NCBI GenBank assembly: GCA_047605425.1
Contig: JASGFT010000046.1
Span: 1-29,990, forward strand
Direction: 5' to 3'
From: JAKPAM01 sp047605425
GTDB taxonomy: Bacteria; Pseudomonadota; Gammaproteobacteria; Burkholderiales; Burkholderiaceae_E
Length of the DNA: 29,990 nucleotides
Part shown: positions 8,114 through 15,514 of the stretch, in pieces
Numbering within the stretch: position 1 is the stretch's first letter
Layout: the number at the start of each line of letters is the position of its first letter
Notes under the pieces: generated by a model
What the model saw: only the letters and a program-made list of their open reading frames with translations
The model's database searches: none
What the model was told of the DNA's origin: nothing
Position numbers and translations under genes: made by a program

Positions 8114-8908
8114 ATGCGCCAATACCTCGACCTGATGCGCCACGTTTACGAGCGTGGCACCCAGAAGGCCGACCGCACCGGCACCGGTACGCGATCGGTC
8201 TTCGGCTGGCAGATGCGTTTCGACCTGACCGAGGGATTCCCGATGGTCACGACGAAAAAACTGCACCTGCGGTCGATCATCCATGAGCTGCTGTGGTTCC
8301 TCAAAGGCGAGACCAACACCGCCTACCTGAAAGAGCACGGCGTCAGCATCTGGGACGAGTGGGCCGACGAAAACGGCGAGTTGGGCCCGATCTACGGTTA
8401 TCAATGGCGGCACTGGCCGACCGCCGACGGCGGTCACGTCGACCAGATCACCGACGTCGTCGAACGGATCCGCCGCGACCCCGATTCGCGCCGGCTGATC
8501 GTCTCGGCGTGGAACGTCGCCGACCTGCCGAAGATGGCGCTGGCGCCCTGCCACGCGTTCTTCCAGTTCTACGTCGCCGACGGCCGCCTGTCGTGCCAGA
8601 TGTACCAGCGCAGCGCCGACATCTTCCTCGGCGTGCCGTTCAACATCGCCTCGTACGCGCTGCTCACGCACATGGTCGCGCAGCAATGCGATCTCGAGGT
8701 CGGCGACTTCGTCTGGACCGGCGGCGACTGCCACCTGTACGCGAATCATATGGAGCAGACCGCCGAACAGTTGCGCCGCCAGCCGCACCCGCTGCCGACG
8801 CTGCGGCTGCTGCGCAAGCCCGCCTCGATCCTCGACTACCGCTACGAGGATTTCGCGATCGACGGCTACACATCGGATCCGCACATCAAGGCCCCGGTGG
8901 CGGTCTGA
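8114..8908 (+). CDS. thyA: Thymidylate synthase ThyA
   Basis: 264 residues, the same length as the E. coli enzyme. ThyA converts dUMP and methylene-tetrahydrofolate to dTMP and dihydrofolate in the cytosol. The catalytic Cys is Cys146 in LAPCHAFFQFY. The phosphate-binding Arg lies near the N-terminus (DRTGTGTRSVFG), and the QRSADIFLGVPFNIASYA and DPHIKAPVAV blocks are intact. A TAGAAT hexamer at 8103-8108 sits only six bases before the ATG and resembles a -10 box, which would imply a nearly leaderless transcript, but no -35 box is visible. folA follows after 31 bases and recycles the dihydrofolate produced. Confidence 0.98.
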   Translation: MRQYLDLMRHVYERGTQKADRTGTGTRSVFGWQMRFDLTEGFPMVTTKKLHLRSIIHELLWFLKGETNTAYLKEHGVSIWDEWADENGELGPIYGYQWRHWPTADGGHVDQITDVVERIRRDPDSRRLIVSAWNVADLPKMALAPCHAFFQFYVADGRLSCQMYQRSADIFLGVPFNIASYALLTHMVAQQCDLEVGDFVWTGGDCHLYANHMEQTAEQLRRQPHPLPTLRLLRKPASILDYRYEDFAIDGYTSDPHIKAPVAV

Positions 8909-8939
8909 CACGCGGCGCCCGGCAGGCCGCGACACGCGC

Positions 8940-9473
8940 ATGAACGCCCCCTCGCCTTCGACCCCGACCGACGCCGCCCCCCGCCGCCCGCGCGTCACGC
9001 TGATCGCCGCGCGCGCGCGCAACGGCGTGATCGGCGCCGACGACGCGATGCCCTGGCACATTCCCGAAGAGCTCAAGCACTTCAAGGCCACGACGATGGG
9101 CCAGGTGCTGGTCATGGGCCGCAAGACCTTCGATGCGATCGGACGGCCGCTGCCGGGGCGCGAGACGATCGTCATCAGCCGCAATGGTGCCTGGTCACAT
9201 CCGGGCTGCCAGCGGGCGGATTCGCTCGACGATGCGCTGGATCGCGCGGCTGCGATGGGGCGCGATGAGACCTTCATTGCCGGCGGTGCGCAGATCTATG
9301 CGCTGGCGATGCCGCTGGCGGAACGGCTGCTGATCACCGAGGTGGATCTGGAGCCTAGCGGCGATGCGTGGTTTCCGTTTGTTGATCCGGGGGTGTGGGA
9401 GGTAGCGGCGAGGGATCCGCGGAGTTCGGCCTGTGGGACTGCGTTCGCTATCACCGAGTATCGGCGGCGCTGA
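8940..9473 (+). CDS. folA: Dihydrofolate reductase
   Basis: 177 residues. It reduces dihydrofolate to tetrahydrofolate with NADPH, completing the cycle begun by ThyA. Visible family elements are VTLIAARARNGVIG, the AMPWHIPEELKHFK substrate segment, VLVMGRKTFDAIGRPLPGR for NADPH and FIAGGAQIYALAMP. The position equivalent to the catalytic Asp27 of E. coli appears to be Glu (PEEL instead of PADL), a conservative change. The first 17 or so residues are a Pro/Ser/Thr-rich extension before the first beta strand, so the true start could be slightly downstream. The last third has visibly different, G-ending codon use. Confidence 0.95.
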   Translation: MNAPSPSTPTDAAPRRPRVTLIAARARNGVIGADDAMPWHIPEELKHFKATTMGQVLVMGRKTFDAIGRPLPGRETIVISRNGAWSHPGCQRADSLDDALDRAAAMGRDETFIAGGAQIYALAMPLAERLLITEVDLEPSGDAWFPFVDPGVWEVAARDPRSSACGTAFAITEYRRR

Positions 9474-9509
9474 CGGCAGGCGACCGGACGAGATCCGAGA
9501 TGCTGGGCG

Positions 9510-9526
9510 CGGGCTGAGCCAGCCCG
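9510..9526 (+). terminator. Hairpin downstream of folA
   Basis: CGGGCT-GAGCC-AGCCCG gives a six-pair stem with a five-base loop 37 bases after the folA stop. It is followed by an AATTTCT stretch rather than a proper T-run. It is a candidate 3' end of the thyA-folA transcript. Confidence 0.35.
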
Positions 9527-9747
9527 ACGGCGAATTTCTACAGAAGGCTCTCAGCAGCAACGACACGGTCTGGAACTGATCGGTAACGTAGCGCGAATAG
9601 AGGATGCAAGATAGGCCAGGTTGTTTGGTCTTTGCGCCAATCCCAAGACGTTGCGGCTCACCACGTCGGCGCGCTCCGCCCCCCCTGCCCTGAGGCCCAT
9701 GACTTCGATCACCCCTTCGACGCCCACTCCAGGCGCCGACGGCACGG

Positions 9748-9816
9748 CTATTTTTTCGTCTAATGAACCAGAACGAAAAAAATAGACCTTACAAAAAAAC
9801 GTTTTCTTTCGTTTTG
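9748..9816. repeat. AT-rich interlocking inverted repeats
   Basis: Segment 1 (9748-9759, CTATTTTTTCGT) pairs with segment 2 (9773-9785, ACGAAAAAAATAG) apart from one bulged A, around a 13-base loop. Part of segment 2 (9769-9778, CAGAACGAAA) also pairs 9 of 10 with segment 3 (9807-9816, TTTCGTTTTG). The two hairpins share bases and exclude each other, as in attenuators. A perfect palindrome, AAAACGTTTT, lies at 9796-9805. The composition is far from the surrounding high-GC DNA. Confidence 0.6.
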
Positions 9817-9977
9817 CTTCGCTTAGAATACGGCCTCGCGCGATTGTCAGATTTCGCCAGCCGTCGCCCCCGCGCATCCCACGATGCGGCGCGTGGGCGA
9901 CCGCCGGGACCGCGAGGACCGCGGCGCCGGCGCGAACGTGACGCCGCGATCAAGAAAGAGCAGAGATCACGAGGACC

Positions 9978-10871
9978 ATGTCGGAGACCCCTTTCACGAT
10001 CCCCGCCCCGGACGGACACACGATTCACGGCACCTCGTGGATGCCCGATCACCCGCCGAAAGCCTTCGTTCAGATCGCGCACGGCCGCGGCGAGCACGGC
10101 GGGCGCTACCGGCCGTTCGCCCAGGCGCTGGCCCTTGCCGGATACGGCGTCTACGTCCCCGACCATCGTGGGCACGGGCCATCCGCGCGCGACGCCGGCC
10201 AGCTCGGTGACTTCGGTCCTCGCGGCTTTGCGGCGGTCATCGATGACATGGCGATCGTCAGCCGGGAGATTCGCCGCCGGCATCCCGGGCAATCGGTGCT
10301 GCTGTTCGGTCACAGCATGGGTTCGTTCGCCGCGCAGTACTACCTGCTCGAACACTCGGCGCTGATCGACGCGCTGGCGCTGTGCGGCACGGCCGCGGTC
10401 GACCTGCGCAATCCCGAGAAATCCGGCGCGCTGGCGATGGACTTTCTGGCCGAGCTCGAGAATCCGCGTACCGAAGCCGACTGGCTGAGCCGCGACGAAG
10501 CCATCGTCGACGCCTATCTGGCCGATCCGCTGTGCGGTTTCGGGCTGACGCCGGCCTCGCAGGCATCGATGTACGCCGACGCCGACCGGACCGCCGATGC
10601 CGGCGAGTACCACGGCGTCCGCAGGGACCTTCCGATCACGCTGATCACCGGCGACCGGGATCCGGTCAACCGCTTTCTCGCGTGGTTCGAGCCGCTGGCC
10701 GCCCGCTATCGCGGCCTCGGCTTCACCGATGTCTCGACGCACGTCTACGGCGGCGCGCGTCACGAGCCGCTGAACGAGCTGAACCGGCACGAGGTGTTCA
10801 CGAACCAGATCGCCTGGTTCGACCGCGTGACCAACCAGCCCGCCGCCTTCACGGCTCACTCGGCCATCTGA
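9978..10871 (+). CDS. Alpha/beta hydrolase, monoacylglycerol-lipase / lysophospholipase-like (Hydrolase_4 family)
   Basis: 297 residues. The fold and motifs match the serine aminopeptidase S33 / Hydrolase_4 group that includes monoacylglycerol lipases and lysophospholipases. The nucleophile Ser113 is in the elbow FGHSMGS. The acid is probably Asp226 or Asp228 in TGDRDPVN, and the base is His262 in GARHEPLNE. The oxyanion strand is QIAHGRGEHGGRY, and PDHRGHGPSA is the usual cap-proximal loop. No signal peptide is visible, so it is probably cytosolic. The start is supported by GAGGA four bases upstream of the ATG. The substrate is not predictable beyond a small ester, likely a lipid. Confidence 0.88.
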   Translation: MSETPFTIPAPDGHTIHGTSWMPDHPPKAFVQIAHGRGEHGGRYRPFAQALALAGYGVYVPDHRGHGPSARDAGQLGDFGPRGFAAVIDDMAIVSREIRRRHPGQSVLLFGHSMGSFAAQYYLLEHSALIDALALCGTAAVDLRNPEKSGALAMDFLAELENPRTEADWLSRDEAIVDAYLADPLCGFGLTPASQASMYADADRTADAGEYHGVRRDLPITLITGDRDPVNRFLAWFEPLAARYRGLGFTDVSTHVYGGARHEPLNELNRHEVFTNQIAWFDRVTNQPAAFTAHSAI

Positions 10872-11160
10872 CCCCGAATGAGTTTGCCCGAACAGAGCGG
10901 TGGCTCCGGTCGTTTGAACACGGACCGACGGGAGATAAGTGGACTGGCTGCGGTTTGAAGTGCTGCGATGCAGGGTTGTCCACGGCGTCGGTCGGACGGC
11001 GATCAACCCAACGCGCCTCGGATCAGCGGGTCAGTTCCGTGAGCAGAACGGGGGTCTATTCTGATGAGCGCCGAGGACTCGGCAGACGCCCGGCCAGTCA
11101 CGCAGCTATCCACGCTCCCGTCCAACAACGCCCAAGCGCGACAACTCCTTCGCCCAACGC
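10872..11160. other. Gap between the hydrolase and the excalibur gene
   Basis: 289 bases. The last part (11068-11160) is open in the frame of the excalibur gene and encodes an Arg/Pro-rich stretch, preceded by two in-frame TGA codons at 11062-11067. I see no cold-shock domain or other recognisable protein in the first 190 bases. Confidence 0.4.
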
Positions 11161-11457
11161 GTGATCGGGCTGGTGCTTCTCATCAGCATTGGCTCATTTG
11201 GCTACGAGAAATACCAATCATATAGCCAGCGGCATGAGTTCCTACAGTCGGAGCCAACGTCCGCCATCGAGGAGTCAGCAGCGCAATCGGCGTCAAGCTC
11301 GATCTTCCACTGCGACGGCCGCACTCATTGCTCGCAAATGACCTCATGCGCTGAGGCCACGTACTTCCTCCAACACTGTCCGGGCGTCAAGATGGACGGC
11401 AACAATGATGGAGTGCCATGCGAACGCCAGTGGTGCACGAGCATATTCTCCAGATGA
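11161..11457 (+). CDS. Small membrane protein with C-terminal excalibur calcium-binding domain, possibly 5'-truncated
   Basis: 98 residues from a GTG start. An N-terminal membrane helix (about residues 2-14) is followed by a linker and an excalibur domain (about 49-92). The domain has its conserved cysteines and the calcium-binding motif DGNNDGVPCE at 79-88. In many betaproteobacteria this layout (Arg/Pro-rich linker, membrane helix, excalibur) is the C-terminal half of a cold-shock-domain membrane protein. Here the linker-like frame continues upstream to 11068 without any ATG, GTG, TTG or CTG and ends at two stop codons. The gene may therefore have lost its 5' half. Whether it is expressed from the GTG is uncertain. 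Base composition is lower in GC than in neighbouring core genes. Confidence 0.65.
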   Translation: MIGLVLLISIGSFGYEKYQSYSQRHEFLQSEPTSAIEESAAQSASSSIFHCDGRTHCSQMTSCAEATYFLQHCPGVKMDGNNDGVPCERQWCTSIFSR

Positions 11458-11737
11458 CCACCGCGGCTGCCAGATCGCGGACTCATTCGTACTCGGCGTA
11501 GTACACGGTGGCGTCCCCAAGCTCCTGCCCCGCCTCCGCATGAAGCCAGTGGTTCATCCAATCCGAGCCCGAACGCGGGCCAGAGCCTCATCTCCCGGAA
11601 CTACGGCGACTTTGCCGTCCTTTACATCCTGGCGCCGTCGCTGAGCCTCCAAGATCCAAGCTCGTTCGGCGGATGATCTTGGCTCGAAACTGGCGACCAG
11701 CCTTTAGAGGATTCGAGCCCGAGCGTGCAGCGATCAG
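11458..11737. other. Gap between the excalibur gene and hicB, with an inverted repeat
   Basis: 280 bases without a recognisable gene. An eight-base perfect inverted repeat, CCAAGATC (11649-11656) and GATCTTGG (11675-11682), has an 18-base loop. It lies downstream of hicB in the hicAB direction and could be its transcript end, though no T-run follows. Confidence 0.35.
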
Positions 11738-11977
11738 TCACGCCACATGCTGCATCTTGTTGGCATAGTCTCTTCCCGAGGTCGGAGGGGGTAGCGGCCG
11801 CCCCTCTGCTTCGTAGAGAGAAATCGTCTCCTCCACGATCTGCACTAGCTCCTCGAAGACAGCAGTCTCGTCATCGCCGTGGCAACCACCATAAAGCAAC
11901 CCTGGCGAACTCCCCACGTAACACTGGTCCTCGTCCGACCATTCCACGATCTTTGCGTAACGAGCAGAGGCTTTCAT
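11738..11977 (-). CDS. hicB: HicB-family antitoxin (short form)
   Basis: 79 residues. HicB-like antitoxins neutralise HicA by direct binding. The partly degraded RNase-H-like fold of the family is recognisable in KIVEWSDEDQCYVGSSPGL, GDDETAVFEELVQIVEETI and LYEAEGRPLPPPTSGRDY. The protein ends without the C-terminal ribbon-helix-helix or helix-turn-helix domain of long HicB proteins, so it is unlikely to bind DNA on its own. The start overlaps the hicA stop as ATGA, so toxin and antitoxin are translationally coupled with the toxin first, the common hicAB order. Confidence 0.88.
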   Translation of the reverse strand: MKASARYAKIVEWSDEDQCYVGSSPGLLYGGCHGDDETAVFEELVQIVEETISLYEAEGRPLPPPTSGRDYANKMQHVA

Positions 11978-12171
11978 TTCTTAGACTCCTGAATCGCGTG
12001 CTTGACTGCGCGAACTTGGTAGTGCTTCGCATCGCCTCCCGGCTGCCCCGAAACCGTAATCGGTCGGTCGACCTTCGGATGCACGAAGTTCCGATGACTC
12101 CCCTTTCCGCCGCGGTCGACGAACCCAGCAGCCTCGAGTTCGGCAATGAGTTCTCGGATCTTTGGTGGCAT
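11974..12171 (-). CDS. hicA: HicA-family mRNA interferase toxin
   Basis: 65 residues. HicA is a small double-stranded-RNA-binding-fold ribonuclease that cleaves mRNA and halts growth when HicB is lost. The family core is intact: KIRELIAELEAAGFVDRGGKGSHRNFVHP with the catalytic His26 in GSHRNF, and ITVSGQPGGD before a C-terminal helix (VRAVKHAIQES). Length and all key residues are normal, so the toxin is probably functional. It lies in a lower-GC accessory stretch, which fits horizontal gain. Confidence 0.9.
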   Translation of the reverse strand: MPPKIRELIAELEAAGFVDRGGKGSHRNFVHPKVDRPITVSGQPGGDAKHYQVRAVKHAIQESKK

Positions 12172-12176
12172 ACGCT

Positions 12177-12219
12177 CACTGTATCAAAGTGGTATCACTC
12201 GATGCTCGTACGCACGAGC
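12177..12219 (-). promoter_or_regulatory. hicAB promoter/operator region with inverted repeats
   Basis: Just upstream of the hicA start, on the plus strand, CACT (12177-12180), AGTG (12188-12191) and CACT (12196-12199) form two overlapping inverted repeats sharing a middle arm. GCTCGT (12204-12209) and ACGAGC (12214-12219) form a further six-base palindrome. GATAC occurs twice on the minus strand and may supply the -10 box. Because this HicB lacks a DNA-binding domain, the protein using these sites is unclear. Confidence 0.4.
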
Positions 12220-12258
12220 CGACGAATGTCATACCTCGGTGGGCAGAGCCTAGAGAAT

Positions 12259-12295
12259 ATTACATTAATGGACATTTTCCTCTATGCAATGTAAT
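12259..12295 (+). promoter_or_regulatory. Operator-like inverted repeat upstream of the PaaX-type regulator
   Basis: ATTACATT (12259-12266) and AATGTAAT (12288-12295) are perfect eight-base complements, 21 bases apart, directly before the regulator's ATG at 12305. The site sits in an AT-rich island where the promoter should be. It suggests autoregulation by a dimer, but it does not match the E. coli PaaX consensus as I recall it. Confidence 0.5.
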
Positions 12296-12304
12296 CTCAA
12301 CCGG

Positions 12305-13210
12305 ATGACCCCCACCCCACGCTCACTCATCCTGAGCCTGATGCTCGGCGCACAGTCACGCGGCGACCCAGAGCTGAGCGTGCGCGAACTGCTGGCCGCC
12401 TGCGCCCTGTTCGACCTGCCCGCCAACGCCGTACGCGTCGCCCTGGCGCGCGCGGTGACCGCAGGCCTGCTGGTAACACCCCGCCGCGGCTGCTACACCC
12501 TCGGCCCCGAAGCGCAACCACTGGCCCACGAAGTCAGCCGCTGGCGGCATACCCAGGCGCTGATGACCGGTTGGACCGGCGAATGGATCGCCATCCACGT
12601 AGGCGCCACCGGCCGCAGCGACCGCCCGGCGCTGAATGCCCGCGAGCGCGCCTTCGGCCTGCTGGGTTTCGCCGAGCTCGAACGCGGCCTGCATCTACGA
12701 CCAAACAATCTGGTGGGCGGCGCCCAGGCACTACGCACCCGCCTGCGTGCCCTACTGCCCCTGGGCACCGAGCCAGGCACACTGTTCGCACTGCGCGATC
12801 TGTCCGATGCCGACGAACAGCGCGCCCGCCGCTTGTGGGACACCGCGACGTTGGACGCCACCTATCACGACACCACCGCTCGCCTGGAAGCCTGGCTGGG
12901 CAGCGCCGACGCCTTGCCTCTGGACCGCGCCGCACGCGAATCTTTCGCGATCGGGCACGACGCGATCCGCCAGTTGATGTTCGACCCGCTGCTGCCGGCG
13001 CCACTGATCGATGCGCAGGCCCGCACGCGGTTCATCGATGCCGTCACGCGTTACGACGCTGCCGGCCAGGCCATCTGGCAACGCTTTCTGTCGACGGCCC
13101 GTTCGCCGGCCTCCGTCGACGCGGCACTGCCAGCCACGGCCCCTTCACACAGGAGACCCCGCCATGAACGCCCCCGACAAGATTCAGCCGCACGACACTT
13201 ATCTGGCTGA
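12305..13210 (+). CDS. PaaX-family transcriptional regulator
   Basis: 301 residues, typical for PaaX. PaaX proteins are GntR-like winged-helix repressors that usually respond to aryl- or acyl-CoA. The N-terminal winged helix (about 1-70) has TPRSLILSLMLG, LFDLPANAVRVALARAV and the wing LLVTPRRGCYTLG. The middle (about 85-180) has WTGEWIAIHV and the ALNARERAFGLLGFAELERGL region, matching the PaaX central domain. A C-terminal helical domain with FAIGHDAIRQLMFDPLLP follows. An in-frame ATG at 12284 would add seven residues but would place the operator arm in the coding region. The 3' end overlaps the acyl-CoA dehydrogenase start by 47 bases, so the two are co-transcribed and the dehydrogenase is its likely target. 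Confidence 0.85.
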   Translation: MTPTPRSLILSLMLGAQSRGDPELSVRELLAACALFDLPANAVRVALARAVTAGLLVTPRRGCYTLGPEAQPLAHEVSRWRHTQALMTGWTGEWIAIHVGATGRSDRPALNARERAFGLLGFAELERGLHLRPNNLVGGAQALRTRLRALLPLGTEPGTLFALRDLSDADEQRARRLWDTATLDATYHDTTARLEAWLGSADALPLDRAARESFAIGHDAIRQLMFDPLLPAPLIDAQARTRFIDAVTRYDAAGQAIWQRFLSTARSPASVDAALPATAPSHRRPRHERPRQDSAARHLSG

Positions 13211-14846
13211 CACGCACGAGCCGACCAACCTCGGTAGCGAGTTGGTCGACTACGACATGTACCGGCAGGACGCCGCGCTGGTCGAGGCTGTCCATCGCGA
13301 AGGCGCTGCCTGGGCCGACACCGCGCTCAGCGAGTTCGGCCGCCTGACCGGCTCGGCCGAGTACCTGGAACTGGGAACGCTGGCCAACAAGCACTTGCCC
13401 GAGCTGGATACGCACGACCGTTTCGGCCGCCGCGTCGATCTGGTCAGGTTCCACCCGGCCTACCATCAACTGATGCGCAGCGCGATCGAGCACGGCCTGC
13501 ATTCGTCGCCATGGACCGATCCGAAACCCGGCGCTCACGTGGCCCGGGCCGCGCGCTTCTACCTGCAGACCCAGGCCGAGGCTGGGCACGGCTGCCCGGT
13601 GACGATGACCTTCGCGTCGGTGCCCGCGCTGCAGACCACGCCGGCCCTTGCCGATGCCTGGATCCCGAAGATCACCGCTCGCCACTACGATCCGCGCAAC
13701 GTTCCCGACGCGCAAAAGCAGGGCCTGACGATCGGCATGGCGATGACCGAGAAACAGGGCGGCTCGGACGTGCGCGCGAACACCACGCGCGCCTGGCCGG
13801 TAGGGACCGCGACGGGCCCGGGCGCCGCTTATGAACTGGTCGGCCATAAGTACTTCGTCTCGGCGCCGATGTGCGACGCCTTTCTGGTGTTGGCGCAAAC
13901 GCCGAGCGGCCTGTCGTGCTTCCTGCTGCCGCGCTGGCGGCCGGACGGGACCAAGAACCCGCTGCAGGTGCTGCGCCTGAAACGCAAGATGGGCAATGCG
14001 TCGAACGCAAGCAGCGAAACCGAGCTGCGCGGCGCACTGGCGTGGATGGTCGGCGAAGAAGGCCGCGGCGTGCGCACGATCATCGAGATGGTGGCGATGA
14101 CGCGCTTCGACTGCATGATCGGCTCCACCGCCGGTCAACGGATGGCGGCCTCGCTCGCGCTGCATCACTGCACGCGCCGCTCGGTGTTCGGCCGCGTGCT
14201 CAACGAGCAGCCGCTGATGCAGAACGTGCTGGCCGACCTCGCGCTCGAGCACGAGGGTTCGCTGGCGCTGACGATGCGTATCGCACGGGCGATGGATCAC
14301 CGCAGCGACCCGCACGAGGATGCGCTGGTGCGGCTGGTCACCGCCGTGGGCAAGTACTGGATCTGCAAGCGCACGCCGCAGCACGCTTATGAGGCGATGG
14401 AATGCATCGGCGGCAGCGGCGTGATGGAGGACAGTCCGTTTCCGCGCCTGTACCGCGAAGCGCCGGTCAACGCGATCTGGGAAGGCAGCGGCAACGTGCA
14501 GTGCCTGGACGTGCTGCGCGCGATGCAGAAATCGCCGGCCGTGGTCGGCGTGTTCTTCGATGAACTGGCCAAGGCGCGCGGCGGCAATGCGCGGCTCGAC
14601 GACGCCATCACGGCGCTGAAAAACGAGTTCGCCGATCTGTCGGACCTCGAATATCGGGCCCGCCACGTCGTCGACCAGATGGCACGGGCGATCCAGGCCG
14701 CGCTGCTGGTGCAGCACGCGCCGGCGATGGTCGCCGATGGGTTCTGCGCGTCGCGCCTCGGCGGAGCGGGCGACCGTCAGTACGGCACGCTGCCGCGCGG
14801 CGTGGACTGCGCCGGCATCGTGGCGCGCGCGACGCCTGCTGCCTGA
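13164..14846 (+). CDS. AidB-like acyl-CoA dehydrogenase family protein
   Basis: 560 residues, close to E. coli AidB. It belongs to the AidB / isovaleryl-CoA-dehydrogenase-like branch of FAD-dependent acyl-CoA dehydrogenases. The FAD-contact segment GMAMTEKQGGSDVRANTTRA, the HKYFVSAPMCDAFLVLAQ strand and the basic-residue-rich KRKMGNASNAS are typical. The catalytic Glu is in NAIWEGSGNVQCLDVLR, so activity is plausible. The start at 13164 has AGGAGA nine bases upstream; the longer upstream reading frame belongs to the regulator overlap. E. coli AidB is part of the Ada alkylation response, but pairing with a PaaX regulator here points rather to acyl-CoA or aromatic-CoA metabolism. That is inference. 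Confidence 0.9.
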   Translation: MNAPDKIQPHDTYLADTHEPTNLGSELVDYDMYRQDAALVEAVHREGAAWADTALSEFGRLTGSAEYLELGTLANKHLPELDTHDRFGRRVDLVRFHPAYHQLMRSAIEHGLHSSPWTDPKPGAHVARAARFYLQTQAEAGHGCPVTMTFASVPALQTTPALADAWIPKITARHYDPRNVPDAQKQGLTIGMAMTEKQGGSDVRANTTRAWPVGTATGPGAAYELVGHKYFVSAPMCDAFLVLAQTPSGLSCFLLPRWRPDGTKNPLQVLRLKRKMGNASNASSETELRGALAWMVGEEGRGVRTIIEMVAMTRFDCMIGSTAGQRMAASLALHHCTRRSVFGRVLNEQPLMQNVLADLALEHEGSLALTMRIARAMDHRSDPHEDALVRLVTAVGKYWICKRTPQHAYEAMECIGGSGVMEDSPFPRLYREAPVNAIWEGSGNVQCLDVLRAMQKSPAVVGVFFDELAKARGGNARLDDAITALKNEFADLSDLEYRARHVVDQMARAIQAALLVQHAPAMVADGFCASRLGGAGDRQYGTLPRGVDCAGIVARATPAA

Positions 14847-14914
14847 GTCCCGTCGAAACCGGCCGTCGCTACCTTCGCGCTCGTGCTCCCGTTCGAGTTG
14901 CCGGCGAGGGGCGT

Positions 14915-15514
14915 TCAGAACGGCTCGAGCCCGAGCGCGGAGCGGAAGCGGTTCTTGACGTACGGTCCGTCGCGCGGCGGCAGCACGCGCGGCGTTTCGC
15001 CGACTTCGATCAGCACCTGCACGAAGGCGACGCCCTCGCGCGCGTTGATGCGTCGCGCGACGTCCAGCGCCTGATCGACGCTGTCGACCGAGCGGGCATC
15101 GGCGATGCCGAAGCCCCTTGCGATGGCCACCAGATCGGCGCCCAGGCCCGAGTGGCTGCGCTGCATGCCGGTCTCGCCGAAGTGCCCGTTGTCCAGCACG
15201 ACGATCGTGAGGTTCTTCGGCCGCTTGACGGCGATCGTTCCCAACGTGCCGATACCCATCAGTTGCTCGCCGTCGCCGGTGATCACGACGACCGGCTTGT
15301 CGGGCTGCGCCAGCGCCAAACCGAGCCCGATCGCGGCGGCCCCGCCCATCGCGCCCCACAGGTAGTAGTTTCTGTCGCGATCGCCGGCGGCGAACACGTC
15401 GTAGGACGGCGATCCCAGGCCCGAGATGACCAGCGCGTCAGGCGTTGCGGCCAGCAGCGCGGAAACAAACGCCCGGCGATCCGCGCGCTTGCCGATGACA
15501 GCCTCACTGATCAC
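14915..15514 (-). CDS. ThDP-dependent decarboxylase, beta (ThDP-binding) subunit, sulfopyruvate/phosphonopyruvate decarboxylase-like
   Basis: About 199 residues from a GTG start. It corresponds to the pyrophosphate-binding half of a ThDP decarboxylase. The GDG motif (residues 80-82, ITGDGEQLMGIGTLGT) and the matching Asn109 (VVLDNGHFGETG) bind Mg-diphosphate. The chosen GTG at 15514 overlaps the alpha-subunit stop as GTGA and has GGGAGG just upstream. An ATG at 15526 is possible but would contain that ribosome binding site. The split into two small subunits resembles ComE of sulfopyruvate decarboxylase. No sulfonate or phosphonate genes lie nearby, so the substrate is open. Confidence 0.82.
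   Translation of the reverse strand: MISEAVIGKRADRRAFVSALLAATPDALVISGLGSPSYDVFAAGDRDRNYYLWGAMGGAAAIGLGLALAQPDKPVVVITGDGEQLMGIGTLGTIAVKRPKNLTIVVLDNGHFGETGMQRSHSGLGADLVAIARGFGIADARSVDSVDQALDVARRINAREGVAFVQVLIEVGETPRVLPPRDGPYVKNRFRSALGLEPF

Larger units (their letters stand above)
9474..9977. other. Gene-free stretch between folA and the hydrolase
   Basis: About 500 bases without a convincing gene. It holds the folA hairpin and an unusually AT-rich block at 9748-9830 with interlocking inverted repeats. A TAGAAT hexamer at 9824-9829 could be the -10 box of the hydrolase promoter, leaving a leader of about 140 bases. A 28-codon frame, 9699-9785 (MTSITPSTPTPG..., plus strand), begins three bases after a TGAGG and ends inside the inverted repeat. 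It could be a leader peptide but has no independent support. Confidence 0.4.

Noticed and set aside
9551..9877. A 108-codon minus-strand frame between folA and the hydrolase
   Set aside because: No family resemblance, no ribosome binding site, and it crosses the AT-rich inverted repeat.
11713..14937. A 13-base direct repeat TCGAGCCCGAGCG at 11713-11725 and 14925-14937 as possible element ends
   Set aside because: Several such matches are expected by chance in 30 kb of this composition, and nothing between them is organised as an element.
13044..15359. A 771-codon open frame on the minus strand
   Set aside because: It lies opposite the AidB-like dehydrogenase and out of frame with the decarboxylase genes; no recognisable domain.
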